Shown in pieces: positions 46,999 to 58,239 of a DNA stretch of 64,000 nucleotides. Where the stretch lies: assembly GCA_002914845.1 (NCBI GenBank), contig JXTC01000013.1:1350475-1414474 (forward strand), read 5' to 3'. Each line of letters opens with the position of its first letter. Position 1 is the stretch's first letter. The notes beneath the pieces are model-generated. The model was not told the origin of the DNA. It did no database searches and saw only the letters and a program-made list of their open reading frames with translations. The DNA comes from Trema orientale. Its lineage: Eukaryota; Streptophyta; Magnoliopsida; Rosales; Cannabaceae. The translations under genes and the position numbers were made by a program.

Positions 46999-47236
46999 TA
47001 TATTATTAAAATTACACATCCCACTGAAAGGAAAACTCAAACTTTGGTTGGTCTCGTAAAGGGTACTATGAACCACTCCAAAAAAAATCAAGAAGATAGA
47101 TATAATTACAGGAAAATTTTTTGATAGAAACAACGGAAGAATGATCTTTAATATTTAATAAGATTCTTCATAAAGACAAAAATTAAGAAAAACAAAAAAC
47201 AAAAAACAACTAAACAAATAAATATAATGGGAGTTA

Positions 47237-50200
47237 TCAAAACAGGCTATCTTTAGTATTCCCAGCAGAGAGTAAGCTGAAAAATGAGTCTTCCTTGTTA
47301 CCAATGTTGCTTTCATTTTCCTTGAACTTGATTCCCATTGCGTTTGTTGTTGATGGTGCAGGATCTTTAACTGCTACAAACGCCACTTTTCTTGATGCGG
47401 ACTTCCGTTTTAGAGTATTTGAAGAGAAGCTTGAGCATGAAAGTAAGCCACCTTGGGGGAATTTTTTGCTAGGGGTCTCTGCAATGCATGGAGCATCTCC
47501 TACCTCCGGATAACCTTCACTCAGCTTTTCGTCATTGTCCATAATGGAGGGGCACGGACACAAATCGGATGTGTCCTCTTTAATGTGAGCCAGAACTTTT
47601 TCGGCCGTGCAGTCTTTATTCACCCCCTCGGAAGGAAGCTTACCTTCTGCACAAGAAATTTACAACCACTCTGAAAGTAGCTCAAACTGAGGAATGAAAC
47701 AAAAGCTATACGATAAGAAAATGCCACATGTATTTACCTCCAAGAAAAGACTCAATACTTTGATATTGTACACATGATGCTCGTGAAGAAGTTTGTCCTT
47801 CAAGCTCTATATAATGACTTGCAATACCACTCATTTGCATCCTTTCAAGTAACTCGAACTTATCTGATTTCCAAACACATTCCAAAGTGACAAAGTCCTC
47901 TTTTGTTGGGAAAACCTCCCTGAAAACCTGTGTCAATAGACAATAATGTAACCTACTCCTGAACCATAGGCACCTCATAGAATTACTTGCAGAAATAATG
48001 TGCAGAAAATTTTGAGGAAACTGACCTCAAGTCCGTCTTCAGTTATTTTTACAGATTGTTTCTTTTGTGAGAGAGAAGAAACCATGTTGAAAACTAAAAC
48101 AACATCTAGTAATATCTGTAGAAGCAAGCAAACAGAAACTGAATTGATGTTTTCCAGCCAAAGTTTTATGCTTACAACGAGCACACTGTCAAACCAAACT
48201 ATGAAGCACTAACTTACAAGGTTAAAGATTTCATTCCAAAGTGTTCTAAAATAGGTAGATATTGTTCAAGAACAAACACCAGGATATTGTTGCTGTTACA
48301 AAGACGCCAAACAAAGGGAAAGAAAAATGGGAACCTTAAAAGATAACTCAGATTCAAATCTATTATCCACGACAAGGCACGTAACAACTTCAATGTAAGA
48401 TATTACTACATCACATTCCCTTTGTTAAAAATGATTACTCCACATTTTTCCTTGACATATATGAAACATCAAATCCTCCCCCAAGTCCCGAGTCTATGTG
48501 AATTTAGGGACTGGATCACAGTTACATCATCAAACAAGGGCACAGAGTTAATGCAGAAAGCACACATGTTACAGAGTTAAAATCTATTCTCAACAATTCA
48601 AATTTCGAAGCCTTGGAAAAAGAGCAAAAACTTACCTGTTGAACTAAAACACGAATTCGTGCTAGCAGAGCCAAAATCGTCAAACAAAATCCCATGAAAA
48701 ATGATTGAGCAAGCAAGACAGATATCTCACCGTAGGATAGTCAAGGGAAAATTCACACATTTACCAGTTAAATCTCACATGACACAAGAATAAAACTTTT
48801 AAATAACATAAATACGTAATCAACAAATAAAGGATACACAGCTGCCTTCAGCATTGGCTCAACCATCTGCAAGAAAGATGAACAAAGAATATTATGCAAA
48901 ATTTTGATTGGACTGGTGAAAACTGCATCAAAATATGGGTTCAAAGAAGAAAAGATTTAATCTTTTCCAAGCAAGCACACTGTCATGCCACTTAGAGCAT
49001 ACGTCCACTTCTCAAAGAACAAGAGAATAGACATTTGGTCTTAGCCACGCAAACAGGGATCACCCCACTTTAGGGGACTAGACCATGGCGTTGATACATC
49101 ATGTTCGAACTCAAAAGATAATGTCGTAAGAGTAAATCACTTCATACTAAAGATAGAATAAGACCCGAGAAAGGAGACGTGCGGCTCCTAGCAGACGCTC
49201 CATGAAATTATAGTTTTCAACCTCGAATTTTCCTCTTTTCAAACTGCAGAAAATGATGAAATAAGTAAGTAATCTTATCCACAAGGAGATGAGAAAATTA
49301 ACCACATTGAAGCATGCAATAAAAAGTTAAATCTGGACAAAGACATAGATAATTTTTTTTGATAAGAAAGGAGACTTATATTAATAAAGGGAAAAAATAC
49401 AAGAATGGGTGAATAAGAATTCCATCCAGGAAAACAAACGACAATTACAATAGGAGGGGATTCCAATCCCTGACCATGTCAGAAAAAGAAAAACTTAAAA
49501 TTCTTTACATCTTGTAACCAAGTAGCTACCCAAAGTCTAGTCCTATCCCACAAAGATTCCATCGATGCTTCAACTCCTTCAAAAATCCTTCTATTCCATT
49601 CAAGCCATAAAGCCGAAAAACTTACTAAAACAGCCACCATCTAAAGAATTCTTCCTCTTTTGACAAAGACAGAGATAATCAATACACGGAAAACTAATGA
49701 AGTTTTTTCCTTTTCTTTTTTTTTTTTTCATTTAAACAAAAAGGATTTTCTGCATCACTGAAACTTTGGTTTTAGTAAGAATTGCCAAGAACAGGTTAAG
49801 CTGTTTAGTGTCACATGCCAGATAGCACCTGAACATCTTTTTCTAATTAGGACTCATATGTGAAGAAACGAAGTTACCTTTCTAGAAGATGAATCTTTTG
49901 TTTAGGTCTCTTCCCTGTAATAACTTGGAAGCAAGAATTCAGAATCTCTCCCAACCTAGCTGATTGTAGAAGTCTCAAATCTCTTCTCACCTAAAATACC
50001 AAATACACAAGACTTAGGAAGTTACAAACAATCCTTACACACTACTGTCCTATAGAAAAGCCAACGCTGGAAGAGTAAAAATTAAAAAAAGTCTTTAAAA
50101 GACATATTGTTTGAGCAAAGAGCATAAAAATCAAGCTTAACAACCGCAAACCTTGAGCAAGTACTGGAAATACGAGCAGCGCCTATGCTGGTTCTTGTTT

Positions 50201-50295
50201 TTGTAGACCATTCTTTCCAGAATGCCACATTCAGTTTGGAGCTGACCCAGCAAAGCTGTCAGCTTTTCTTCAAGAGTTTCAGCTTCGGAACCCAT
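47237..50295 (-). CDS. NEPRO-domain nucleolar protein (nucleolus and neural progenitor protein-like)
   Basis: Eight minus-strand exons: 50295-50152, 49990-49878, 49243-49165, 48866-48840 (27 nt), 48725-48636, 48115-48026, 47927-47738 and 47646-47237. They sum to 1143 nt, 380 residues, with all phases consistent. The N-terminal half is helical, with a Cys/Arg-containing segment (KNKNQHRRCSYFQYLLK), VRRDLRLLQSARLGEIL, FMERLLGAARLLS, and the hydrophobic FFMGFCLTILALLARIRVLV. This fits the NEPRO N-terminal domain (PF14780, formerly DUF4477). Animal members are nucleolar and linked to RNA processing. The C-terminal 135 residues are Ser/Lys-rich and probably disordered (KRKSASRKVAFVAVKDP). A LINE fragment sits in the second intron after the ATG-proximal exons. 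The family call comes from pattern memory. Confidence 0.8.
49354..49661 (-). mobile_element. 5'-truncated LINE insertion in NEPRO intron, 18-bp TSD
   Basis: Minus-strand reading gives FSALWLEWNRRIFEGV and SLWDRTRLWVATWLQDVKNF, the C-terminal zf-RVT-type tail of plant LINE polymerases. It is followed by a 3' UTR and a short A tail (complement of AATTTTTTTTGATAAG). The flanks are an 18-bp duplication: GACAAAGACATAGATAAT at 49336-49353 and GACAAAGACAGAGATAAT at 49662-49679, one mismatch. Length is 308 bp. Confidence 0.9.
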
Positions 50296-50929
50296 TAAAC
50301 CCAGTTGCTAGCTCAAGTACTGGTGATAGGAAGAAAGGCCACCGATAAACACGAGTACAATTCAACACTTTAATTAAAATACCTTATCAGTTACACAGAC
50401 TGAGATGGCAAACAAAATATGAGTATATGTTATGCATTATATATATAGCCCATATTTAAATATAACGAAAATTTAACGAGGCTTAAGAAATTTATTCAAA
50501 CCCAAGTAACCAAATTCTTCTTAATTATCACCAACTAAGAAAAAAACGGAAAAAGCTTCAGACCTGGATAGCTTAACTAAGGTTTGCAGCGACATGGGCA
50601 TGACTGCTACCTAAATTTAAAAATAAACAAACAAATAAACTCTCAATCCATACAGACACTTCCATCCTAAAAAATTTCATGAACACAGACTGAAAGAAGA
50701 AGTGAAATCTACAAGCTTTAGACTTTTGAGAAGACACGCATGCCAACAAGCCCAAAAGGATTCAAGTTACCTCGAATTTGATCGAAGGGAGAGAGTGAAG
50801 TGAGTCTACTTCGGGAGGGAGACTAGCAATGGCAGAGATTTCTGATTTAGGGTTTCAATTTTCAAATCAAATTGGGAAATTAATCGATGCTACGTCGTTT
50901 TGGCAGTCGTTTTTTTTGGCAAAAAAAAA

Positions 50930-50983
50930 TTTCCTCTCATCAAAAAAAAAAAAAAAAAAAAATATACAAAAAAAACCCAAAAA

Positions 50984-51028
<45 letters not shown>

Positions 51029-51036
51029 AAGAAAAA
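50930..51036. repeat. Long A-rich tract upstream of the NEPRO gene
   Basis: Near-continuous poly-A, broken by a few T, C and G bases. The plus-strand ORF starting at 50829 that runs through it as poly-Lys is an artefact of the tract. It lies about 640-740 bp upstream of the NEPRO start codon, possibly near the promoter. Confidence 0.85.
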
Positions 51037-51189
51037 ATGTAGACTGTTTCTGTTACTGGTATAAATTTATTGTTTCCTGATTTCTGAAAAAAAAAAATTG
51101 AGAAATTTTCAAATTCTGTATTCGAAAAGAGGCTACCAAATGCGGTTTTTAGGCATGTTTGGTATGTAATTTGATTTTGAAAACATAAG

Positions 51190-51345
51190 GCGCGTTTGTT
51201 ACAGGATTCGAATCCTATTCTTTAAATCTAAAAACAGTTTTTGTATAGAAAGTTGGAAGAATAAATAGTTTATCCTTTCAATTTTCTATATAAAAACTGT
51301 TTCTGGATTTAAAGAATAAGATTCGAATTATGTACCAAACGCGCC
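51190..51345. mobile_element. Hairpin MITE of 156 bp
   Basis: Two arms of about 75 bp are near-perfect inverted copies. The outer ends are GGCGCGTTTGTTACAGGATT and the complement of TGTACCAAACGCGCC. The arms share CAGTTTTTRTATAGAAARTTG-type sequence. It would fold into one long stem. Target duplication unclear. Confidence 0.85.
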
Positions 51346-54300
51346 CAAAGTTTTTGAAAAACAAGATTCTATCTGAAAATAAAATTTGTATCCAAGCTTT
51401 TTAATATTTGAACATTCGTTTAATACAATTGTTTTCAATTAATTTTCAAAATTAAATTTATAGAATTTGCATTTGGTAGTACAGTTTTTGAAAACAATTT
51501 CTACGAAGTTTTTTTTTTTCAAACTTCAATTAAATGTAAAGATTTAAGTGATGAGGAAAATATGCAAATAAGCCCTAGCCTATATATATATACATTTTAT
51601 TCATGTTCTCGTCAATACTATCGTAAAACAAATAAATTACTATCTTGTTTTCATCCATAGTGTCATAAACAAAGTTTGAAAAAAAATACCATTCATTAAG
51701 ACCATTATATATTAAAGAAATAGTTAAGATTTTATTTCATAACATTGTAAAGAATAATTCCTAATTCGACACTGTTATTCCTACAAATATAAGAATCTAC
51801 CATGGACTATTTACTCCCCTGATTATAATATATATTTTTAAATATTCCCACCATTTGAGTCCAAATCATGACTCATCTATATAAGTGAATATAATCACTC
51901 ACACATATGAAGAATAAGAAAACAAACCAAAAAATAATAATAATTGCATTTCAAATTATCTGTGTACAATGTAGATACAAAACCACAAATTTTGTTCAAA
52001 ACTACTGGAAATAGGAGATAAATTGTAATTCCTGATAAATTTACAAGGTCTTCTCCATGAAACCTAGTAAGAAAGACTAATGTTTTGATGGAAACATAAT
52101 GAATCCAAGCATATGAATCTATACTCATGAAATAAGAATATTAATCTTGACAACCCCAGCCACAAAAAACAAAGACCAGAAATGAATAGCTACCACATAG
52201 AAACTGAAGAAAAATTTAAGGGTATAAATAGGAGAGTCAGAAAATCAATACTAAGGAATAGAGCCAGAAATAAAGGAAAGAGGTGTTGGACTTAATTGCA
52301 TTCTACTCCAGGGATACTACTAATCATAAGAAAATTCTGAGAACCTTCTCAATATCACGTTGACGTGCTTATACATCAAGCATACTGAAAAGAGTGAGCA
52401 CAAGCACAAAAATGTGCTGAATTTGAGCAATAGACAAAAAAACAAAAAAAAAGACTAATGCCAATTTTAAAAACACAAGACAATTCTTTCTGTATTGCAA
52501 GGTACAAATTTCTATATCGTGTAGGACTTGTCTGAGATATAATTATCATAAATACTACAACAGTTTTGCTAAAATCAAACTATACATGAGACAAGCAAAT
52601 TACATTATCGTAAAACAAACCTTATGAAATCTAACACTTGAAACAGAGTTAAAATACGTCCATCAATGCCTTTCAATTTCCTCATTAACCATAATAGACA
52701 CATATGTAGCATAGCAATGCTCATCATTTGCATTAGGATAAGTATGTTCTACTGCTATACATATGCTAATGTACATTTGGTGACATTATTACTATGTATA
52801 GCAATTCTCCCAGAATTTAACATTTCTAATATGCATCTTATGAAAAAAGATTTCGTTCACTTGCTTGCTTATATTACTGTTCAATAAGAGAATGATAATC
52901 AGTAAATTTCAAAAATGAAAAAGAAATGAAAAATCAATGAAGTGGTAAAGGTATCCCTACACACACAAAGACCACATAATATAAACTCCTTTTGGGCACC
53001 ACAATTGTGCCAACTTAGTTAAAGTGAATACAATCATCTACTACATTTTTACAAAAACCTTACATACATAACACACCCAGCAATGCCCTAGAAACCAATT
53101 GATCAACCCAAAGCCATAATTTACTGGAAAATACAAATTTTAGAAACAAAATTTGCGCATAGCACAGTTCAAACCATAAATGGAATAGATGAATTTGATG
53201 TAAAGTTTGAATACCTTGGAAAATACAATTCGAATCCCTATGTTGTGCTTGAACCCATTGATATAGAGCTTAAATTGCTTGAATCTGATAGTCAACGATC
53301 ACTGAATCCATGTGAGCAGTAAATACTATCATCAACTGAAGATTTCAACCGAAAAAAAAATCAAGTAGAAGAGTGGAGTCTGAAGTAGAGAGGACAGAAC
53401 CAAAAATTGGAAAAGATGTAAGTAGAGATCTAGAGAGAAACCAGTTGAGTCCAAAAACAGATAGATAATTTCATATAAATTAATTGAAATTTTGACTCAT
53501 TTGTTATCCAATAAATCCTTAGGAGGTAGAGTTGACATTAATCCATGATTACAAGTCGATTGTACTCTGAAATAATCCTTCGAATTTTGTTGTTAACTCA
53601 ACAAAATCAATTTTATATTGTAAAATAAAATCTAAATTACTGCTTACAAGTTATAAGCCAAACAGAGACATATACATATACATATGTATTATTATATATC
53701 AATATCAAGGTTTCACAAGGAGCACAATATACCTAACCATAGCTCACAGAGGCCAGTATGACTCCCACACCCTAATTCTAGAATATCTGATATTTACTCT
53801 AGTTTTTTTTCCTGTACTCTTAAATATTAGTATAGGATAATACAATAAATTTGCAACCAAAAGGAAAAACCCACTATATACATACACACATGTCATATAT
53901 CGGTGTATATGCATATATTTTTATGTTAAAGCAGGAATGGCACTCAACCAAGTTCAACCATAACCACGTTTATTATCTCATTACTTTTAAATATCTATTG
54001 CATACATTATAGAAAACGTATAATTAAGAGGAGAAACAGAAGCATTTCATAGGTTGTATTAGCGAATCTTTCTTTATATTCTACACAAACATCTTCAGAG
54101 TCATGCCAAGCACAAAAGGTTCAATTTATACCAAGAAATAAAATTCCTATAACTCACTCTTGTCTAATAATGCTTTCTTTTTTGTTTCTGCTTACACCAC
54201 AATAAAAGAAACCAACTAGATCTATTAGTCAATAGTTCAGATTGACTAAGAATCATCTAGCATAATAATGCAGCATTGCAACTCATTAGTGTTTTCTTCT

Positions 54301-55230
54301 CTAAACCGCAATATATACATATATATATATTGTTCTAAGTTTACTCTTTCATTTATTCATATGTTTTTACTTTCCCTGGAAAATTTTTACTTAATTATGC
54401 TTATACACATTTTTTTTTACCCAAAAAAAGCTTTATCAACAGAACCATAAAGAATACGCGTACAAGAAATTATAACCCGTTCAAATCGAAGAAGACTTCC
54501 AAAAGAGAAAGGGGTTAGCCTTTTATCTAAAGATCCTTTTNATTAATATTTTCAGGAGTGTATAAGTATAGACTGTAGGCATGTGATTATATGTTATGCA
54601 GTATCAGATTCTTCAGTCAATTTGGTCAGTCTATCTTGTGTTAGTGAGACTCATTTGGTACATTAGAAGACATTATGTGAGAATTATAATCTAACAAGCA
54701 ATAGATATTTATAAGTTAAATAAGTTTTAAATTGAGAATAAACACTAGGAGTAAAGAATCTACCAGCAAAATTAGAGAAAAATGACAAGTTGAATTTGCT
54801 TAAATCAGTACAACAGTTTGAGTCCAAACTAAGATTGAATAATGCAAAAGCTAGGAGAGAGGTTCTGCTAAGATCCATCAGTTAAATAAATTCAAAAGAT
54901 GAAAAATTGTTCTTTTTATTCATTAATTGAAGGGAAAGCAATATTTAGTTTAATAAAAGACCCCCAGAAAGAGAAAAGACGTGACCTCAAAATTTCATTG
55001 CACTTACTTCGTTCTGGCTGCCTAGGTATACTATAATACTCTTGAGGAATAATTAGCTCCATGACCTTCTCGGAAAGCCGTTTTTTAATATTAACCTTGT
55101 AATATTAATTTTTAAAAAAAATTATCTTCATTTGCTTTTTTCTAATGTGGATTTGCCAAATACCTATTATACCCTTTTTATTTTCAAATGAAATTAAATT
55201 GAGGGCTATCAGATTGAGGGCACGATTATA
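51346..55230. other. Gene-poor AT-rich interval
   Basis: No ORF above noise, no RNA gene and no bounded repeat recognised over about 3.9 kb. An ambiguous base lies at 54541. Confidence 0.4.
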
Positions 55231-55239
55231 ACCCCTAAA

Positions 55240-55300
55240 AACGCTTGGCTTCTTCTTCTTCCCTTCTTTCTTCTTCCTTCTTCTTCTTCTTCCTTTGGTG
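55240..55300 (+). repeat. CTT-rich pyrimidine tract, probable 5' UTR
   Basis: A CTT/TTC trinucleotide tract directly upstream of the uORF and ATG of the Ser-rich ORF at 55413. Such tracts are common in plant 5' UTRs. The role is inferred. Confidence 0.5.
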
Positions 55301-55332
55301 GTAAAAGAAGTCTAAACACAGAGCAGTCCCGA

Positions 55333-55368
55333 ATGGAGTCCTGTCGAGTTTCTTGTCGCCGTCGCTAA
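55333..55368 (+). other. Upstream ORF of 11 codons
   Basis: ATG to TAA reading MESCRVSCRRR, 44 bp before the ATG at 55413. Without knowing the transcript start, its use is uncertain. Confidence 0.35.
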
Positions 55369-55412
55369 GGTTGTTGTCACCGGTCGACTTCCTCTCTCCC
55401 TTCAGCATAACA

Positions 55413-56308
55413 ATGGTTCGGACGAAAAATCCTTCCTTTAGAACTGTAGAGGCGGAGTCAACATCTGAATCAGAGTCGAATGGAGAGACTCCCCGGTCGG
55501 ATGGATCAGCCTCTAAGTCGGATGGGTCAAATTCTGAGTCAGATAGGTCAACAATACGAAACAAGGTAAAATTTTACTTTTTGGCTAGTGGCTTATGATA
55601 ACATCCAGAAGCTATTTTGCGGTTTTTTTCCAATTTATTGTTCTATATTTTTTCCCTTTTGGTCTCAATTTCAGTAATTAAAATAAGAAGTTGTTTTACT
55701 ATCTTAATACATTATCAAGATATTCAAATAAGGTAACATGCACTTCTGAGAAGTGTCTCAGAAGCTAGAATACATGTGTCTTGAATTAATTTTTACAAGA
55801 AGTTGTGTTAAATGTTACTGAAAAACTTAACTGGTTGATTTGAGCTCAAATGGATCCAGTATAGTTCTTAAGTCAAAGAGTGAAAAATCCGACTAGGTCC
55901 ATTTGAGCTCGAATGATCTAGTAGGATTCTTAATTCGAGAATACCTTGAATCCATGAAAAATCTGGTTGGGTCCATTTGAACTCGAATGGATCCAGTAAA
56001 GTTCTTAATTTAAAGAGTTTAATTCAAAAAGAAATAGATTTTGTTTTTTGATATTGAAGTAAAATAAAGTTGGTAGAATGGATCCATTGAGGTTTTTCTA
56101 AAATTTTGCGGAATTATTTTTGACAACCCCACTATATCCATTTGAGTTTGAATGGAGCCAGTAGAGTTCTTAATTCAAAGAAGTACCTCAATTGGATCTT
56201 TTAGAGTTTGACTGAGTCCATCAAATTTAATATGGTATTAATAATGACTCTTGCATGTTTAAAATCGTGTAGGTAGAAAAAGAGAATACCCATCCCAATC
56301 ACCCTCAG
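55413..56308 (+). CDS. Acidic Ser/Asp-rich putative protein: first exon plus a 36-nt microexon; unknown function
   Basis: First exon 55413-55565 encodes 51 residues: a basic start (MVRTKNPSFRT), then alternating acidic-Ser units (ESTSESESNGET, SDGSASKSDGSNSESDRS). It ends NK before a GTAAAA donor. The next candidate exon, 56273-56308 (36 nt, phase 0), reads VEKENTHPNHPQ, with GTGTAG before and GTAATT after it. Similar 36-nt segments recur downstream. No terminal exon was found, and an LTR lies across the end of the array, so the gene may be broken. No named family recognised. Confidence 0.45.
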
Positions 56309-57330
56309 GTAATTTTCATTATACATTTATGTTTACTATGTTTTAATTTCATACTCCAAATCAAATTAAGTTTGATTAGGTCCTTTTAGGTTTTTTGCCA
56401 AAGTTGTGTTAAATATTTCTGAAAAATTCAATTATGCTCATCTGAGCTCAAATAGATCTAGTAGAGTTCTTAAGTCAAAGAGTGAAAAACCCGACTGGGT
56501 CCATTTGAGCTCGAATGGATCCAGTAGAGTTCTTAATTCAAAGAAGTGCCTCAACTGGATATTTTAGAGTTTGACTGGGTCCAATCAAATTTGATATGGT
56601 ATTAATGACTCTTTCATGTTTAAAATTATGTAGGCAGAAAAAGAGAACACTTAAACCGATCACCCTCAGGTAATTTTTATTATACATTGATGTTGATTAT
56701 ATTTTAATTTCATACTCCAAATTCAATTGAGTTTTATTAACTCTTTTTAGGTTTTTCCAAAGTTATATTAAATATTTCTGAAACACCCAAGTGGGTTCAT
56801 TTAAGTTCAAATGGATCCAGTAAAGTTCTCAAGTCAAAAAATGAAAAACTCGACTGGGTCAATTTGATCTCGAATGGCGCCAGTAGAGTTCTTAATTCAA
56901 AGAAGTTCCTCAACTGGATATTTTAAAGTTTGACTGGGTCTAATCAAATTTGATATAGTATTAATTACTCTTTCATGTTTAAAATTATGTAGGCAGAAAA
57001 AGAGAAGAACCAAACCGATCACTCTCAGGTAGTTTTCATTATATATTTATATGTACTATGTTTTAATTGGTTTTTTCAAAGTTATGTTAAATGTTTCTAA
57101 AAAACCCAATTGGGCTCATTTGAGCTCAAATGAATCCAGTAGAGTGCTTAAGTCAACGAATGAAAAATCTGACTGGGTCTATTTAAGCTCAAATAGAGCC
57201 AGTAGAATTCTTAATTCAAAGAAGTGCCTCAATTGGATATTTTAGAGTTTGACTGGGTCCAATCAAATTTGATATGGTATTAATTACTCTTTCATGTTTA
57301 AAATTATGTAGGCAGAGGAAACCAATCGAT
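55801..57330 (+). repeat. Tandem array of four units, each with a 36-nt exon-like segment
   Basis: Units begin near 55801, 56402, 56760 and 57079 at GTTRTGTTAAATRTTWCTGA. Each holds one or more copies of a shorter word (TGGGTCCATTTGAGCTCGAA, then GATCCAGTAGAGTTCTTAA) and ends in TTTAAAATTATGTAG followed by the exon-like segment. Segments are at 56273-56308, 56634-56669 and 56993-57028, all 36 nt with AG before and GT after. A fourth, from 57312, is deleted and cut by an LTR. The second segment has an in-frame TAA. Confidence 0.88.
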
Positions 57331-57333
57331 GGT

Positions 57334-58239
57334 TTTTGGTCTGAAAATGGTCAACCACTACAGCTTGGCCATTTGACCATTGGATCTGAACGTCACTATT
57401 AGACTCTAACAACTAGTAAAAATGGTCAATCACTTGCTGGGATGGTCGACCACTTTTTCCAATAGAAAGCCAGCAATGGTCGAAAACGGTTAGTTTTTGA
57501 AGATAACTTTAAATAGAGTTAGTTTGACGACTTAGAAGTAGAGAATCTGAACCTACATTAATACCCAATTAGTTTCTAAGTGCAAAAACTCTCTTTTACT
57601 CAACTTTAGCTTTTAAATCATATTAAACTAATCTTAGAGCATTCATTGTGCACTATTCTCAAATCTCTTAAGCCAAAATTATATTAACTATTTTTGCGAG
57701 GAGAGTTCTTGAATGTGTTCACTCTTGTATATTGAGGTAAGATTAGCATCAGAGTCATAAACAATCTGTGTATAAGTAAGGTTGCCACTGGAGTCTGGAT
57801 AACCCATGATTTGGTGAGGTTGGCACTATTATCTAAACAATCCATATAGGTGAGATTGAAACTAGAGTCTAAATAATCCGTGGTTAGGCATAATAGAGTT
57901 TGAGTCAAGACTATTGTAAAAATTCAGGTGTGCCTAAGAAGAATTTACTCCGTCTGTATAAGGGTTGGTTAAGCCCATAATCTTAATCCGATAATGGAAA
58001 GTTCGAAGCAAGTTGTCGAGAGCTAGAGATGTAGGCAAACCGTAGTATTTGTCAAACCTCATGAAAATAGTATTTGCAATCTCTCTATCCCTATCTCTTT
58101 AATTTATTTACTTTGAGATTGTGCTTATTTATTTATTATTTTTACTTGTTCTATTCATTGCTTAATCATTCTAGTTATTTAATTCGAAAAGTTTGTAAAA
58201 TCCAATTCACCCGCTCTTAGGTTAGCTAATCTTGGGCTA
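57334..58239 (+). mobile_element. LTR of a Copia-type retroelement, plus orientation
   Basis: It begins TGGTTTTTGGTCTGAAAATG, has a TATA-like TTTAAATAGAG at about 57509-57519, and carries GAAGCAAGTTGTCGAGAGCT and GTAGGCAAACC-type words familiar from plant Copia LTRs (Tork/SIRE-like, from memory). It ends CTTGGGCTAACA. No internal coding sequence follows. No target duplication was found, so the ends are approximate. Confidence 0.5.

Noticed and set aside
50829..51080. Plus-strand ORF rich in lysine
   Set aside because: It is a translation of the poly-A tract and has no conserved sequence.
51200..51220. GATTCGAATC word resembling a tRNA T-arm
   Set aside because: It is part of the hairpin MITE; no acceptor, D or anticodon arms are present.
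55235..55564. Minus-strand acidic ORF opposite the Ser-rich exon
   Set aside because: The composition is explained by the CTT tract and the complementary GA-rich codons; the plus reading has the start, the donor and the matching-phase downstream segments.
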